A stretch of DNA of 5,354 nt, from positions 1 through 5,354 of the forward strand of contig JAIJJM010000181.1 in assembly GCA_022728415.1 (NCBI GenBank), given 5' to 3'. Shown here piece by piece: positions 5,175-5,354 of this stretch. A program made the position numbers and the translations under genes. Numbering within the stretch: the stretch's first letter is position 1; every line of letters starts with the position of its first letter. The notes below the pieces were generated by a model, which saw nothing but the letters and a program-made list of their open reading frames with translations, made no database searches and was not told where the DNA came from. Origin of the DNA: Collinsella sp. (GTDB taxonomy: Bacteria > Actinomycetota > Coriobacteriia > Coriobacteriales > Coriobacteriaceae).

Positions 5175-5195
5175 GCTTTCTAATTACCAACGCTC

Positions 5196-5354
5196 TTAAA
5201 ACATCTGTCTTGAACCAGAACTAATTTGCACAGGCATTCCCGATCGACGTTGCAACGCAGCATTTGCGCGATTCACATCAACTTCTTGCCCGTTGATAAA
5301 CGCCCGCAAAGATGGGGTTACCGGCAATGGCACTTTTCGGTCAGACTCATATTC
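5196..5354 (-). CDS. erfK: L,D-transpeptidase ErfK/LdtA, C-terminal 52 codons
   Basis: The frame enters at the right edge and ends at TTA 5196-5198 on the minus strand. The visible peptide, from EYESDRKVPLPVT through the segment with FINGQEVDVNRAN to the end SSGSRQMF, matches the C-terminus of E. coli ErfK (about 310 aa) as I remember it. ErfK is a periplasmic YkuD-type L,D-transpeptidase that attaches Braun lipoprotein to peptidoglycan. The catalytic cysteine domain and signal peptide lie outside the window. Its convergent position next to the tRNA end identifies the chromosomal locus as asnV-erfK and marks the outside of the island. Confidence 0.93.
   Translation of the reverse strand, partial: EYESDRKVPLPVTPSLRAFINGQEVDVNRANAALQRRSGMPVQISSGSRQMF

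Larger units (their letters stand above)
5112..5183 (+). other. 23-codon frame with a good ribosome site, crossing the att repeat
   Basis: ATG 5112 is preceded by AGGAG at 5101-5105. The frame runs MKFESSQRSQIQKSL to TAA 5181-5183, through the tRNA remnant and its terminator hairpin. Almost all codons come from tRNA and terminator sequence, so in the integrated state it is probably not a functional protein. In the circular form the frame would continue into the opposite end of the island. It shares its leader layout with alpA (AACAAC then AGGAGATA). Confidence 0.25.

Overview
The window comes from Escherichia coli, Shigella or a very close relative. It shows the distal end of a genomic island inserted at the tRNA-Asn gene asnV. 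The chromosomal side is recognised directly: the last 52 codons of erfK/ldtA (L,D-transpeptidase) lie on the minus strand at the right edge. They are preceded by a tRNA terminator and by the 3' end of a tRNA-Asn gene. Only about 24 nt of that tRNA are present (5117-5140), and the sequence to their left is not tRNA. This is therefore the att repeat left at the far end of an integrated element. The intact asnV and the integrase should lie to the left, outside the window.

Layout. 1-924 is the right part of an IS2 copy: the last codons of orfA (insC), the A6G frameshift site, complete orfB (insD) and the right inverted repeat. 925-1348 is the 3' remainder of an unrecognised gene cut by IS2. 1349-1506 is a leader with two dyads. 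1507-1911 encodes a full-length H-NS/StpA-type protein with a strong terminator (1923-1946). From 2037 to 4737 all genes are on the minus strand and AT-rich. In transcription order they are a DUF6387-like protein (4737-3874), a 147-bp regulatory gap with a perfect 12-bp inverted repeat, an AlpA-type regulator (3726-3508), and four small proteins of 109, 103, 96 and 126 aa. 4738-5111 is a non-coding AT-rich end region with repeats and an outward promoter. 5117-5140 is the att repeat and 5196-5354 is erfK.

How it may work together. AlpA-family proteins control excision or integrase expression in P4/CP4-57-type elements. AlpA here heads a tight cluster of small unknown genes, three of which appear to be diverged tandem paralogues of one helical protein (hand alignment). 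The H-NS paralogue keeps both the oligomerisation/Hha-contact end and the DNA-binding loop, so it could silence the AT-rich island or adjust host H-NS networks. The outward promoter next to the att site would, after excision and circularisation, face whatever lies at the opposite end of the island, usually the integrase gene. The most novel material is the three-paralogue set behind alpA, the inverted repeat bracketing the putative alpA promoter, and the promoter plus Shine-Dalgarno plus short frame running through the att site.
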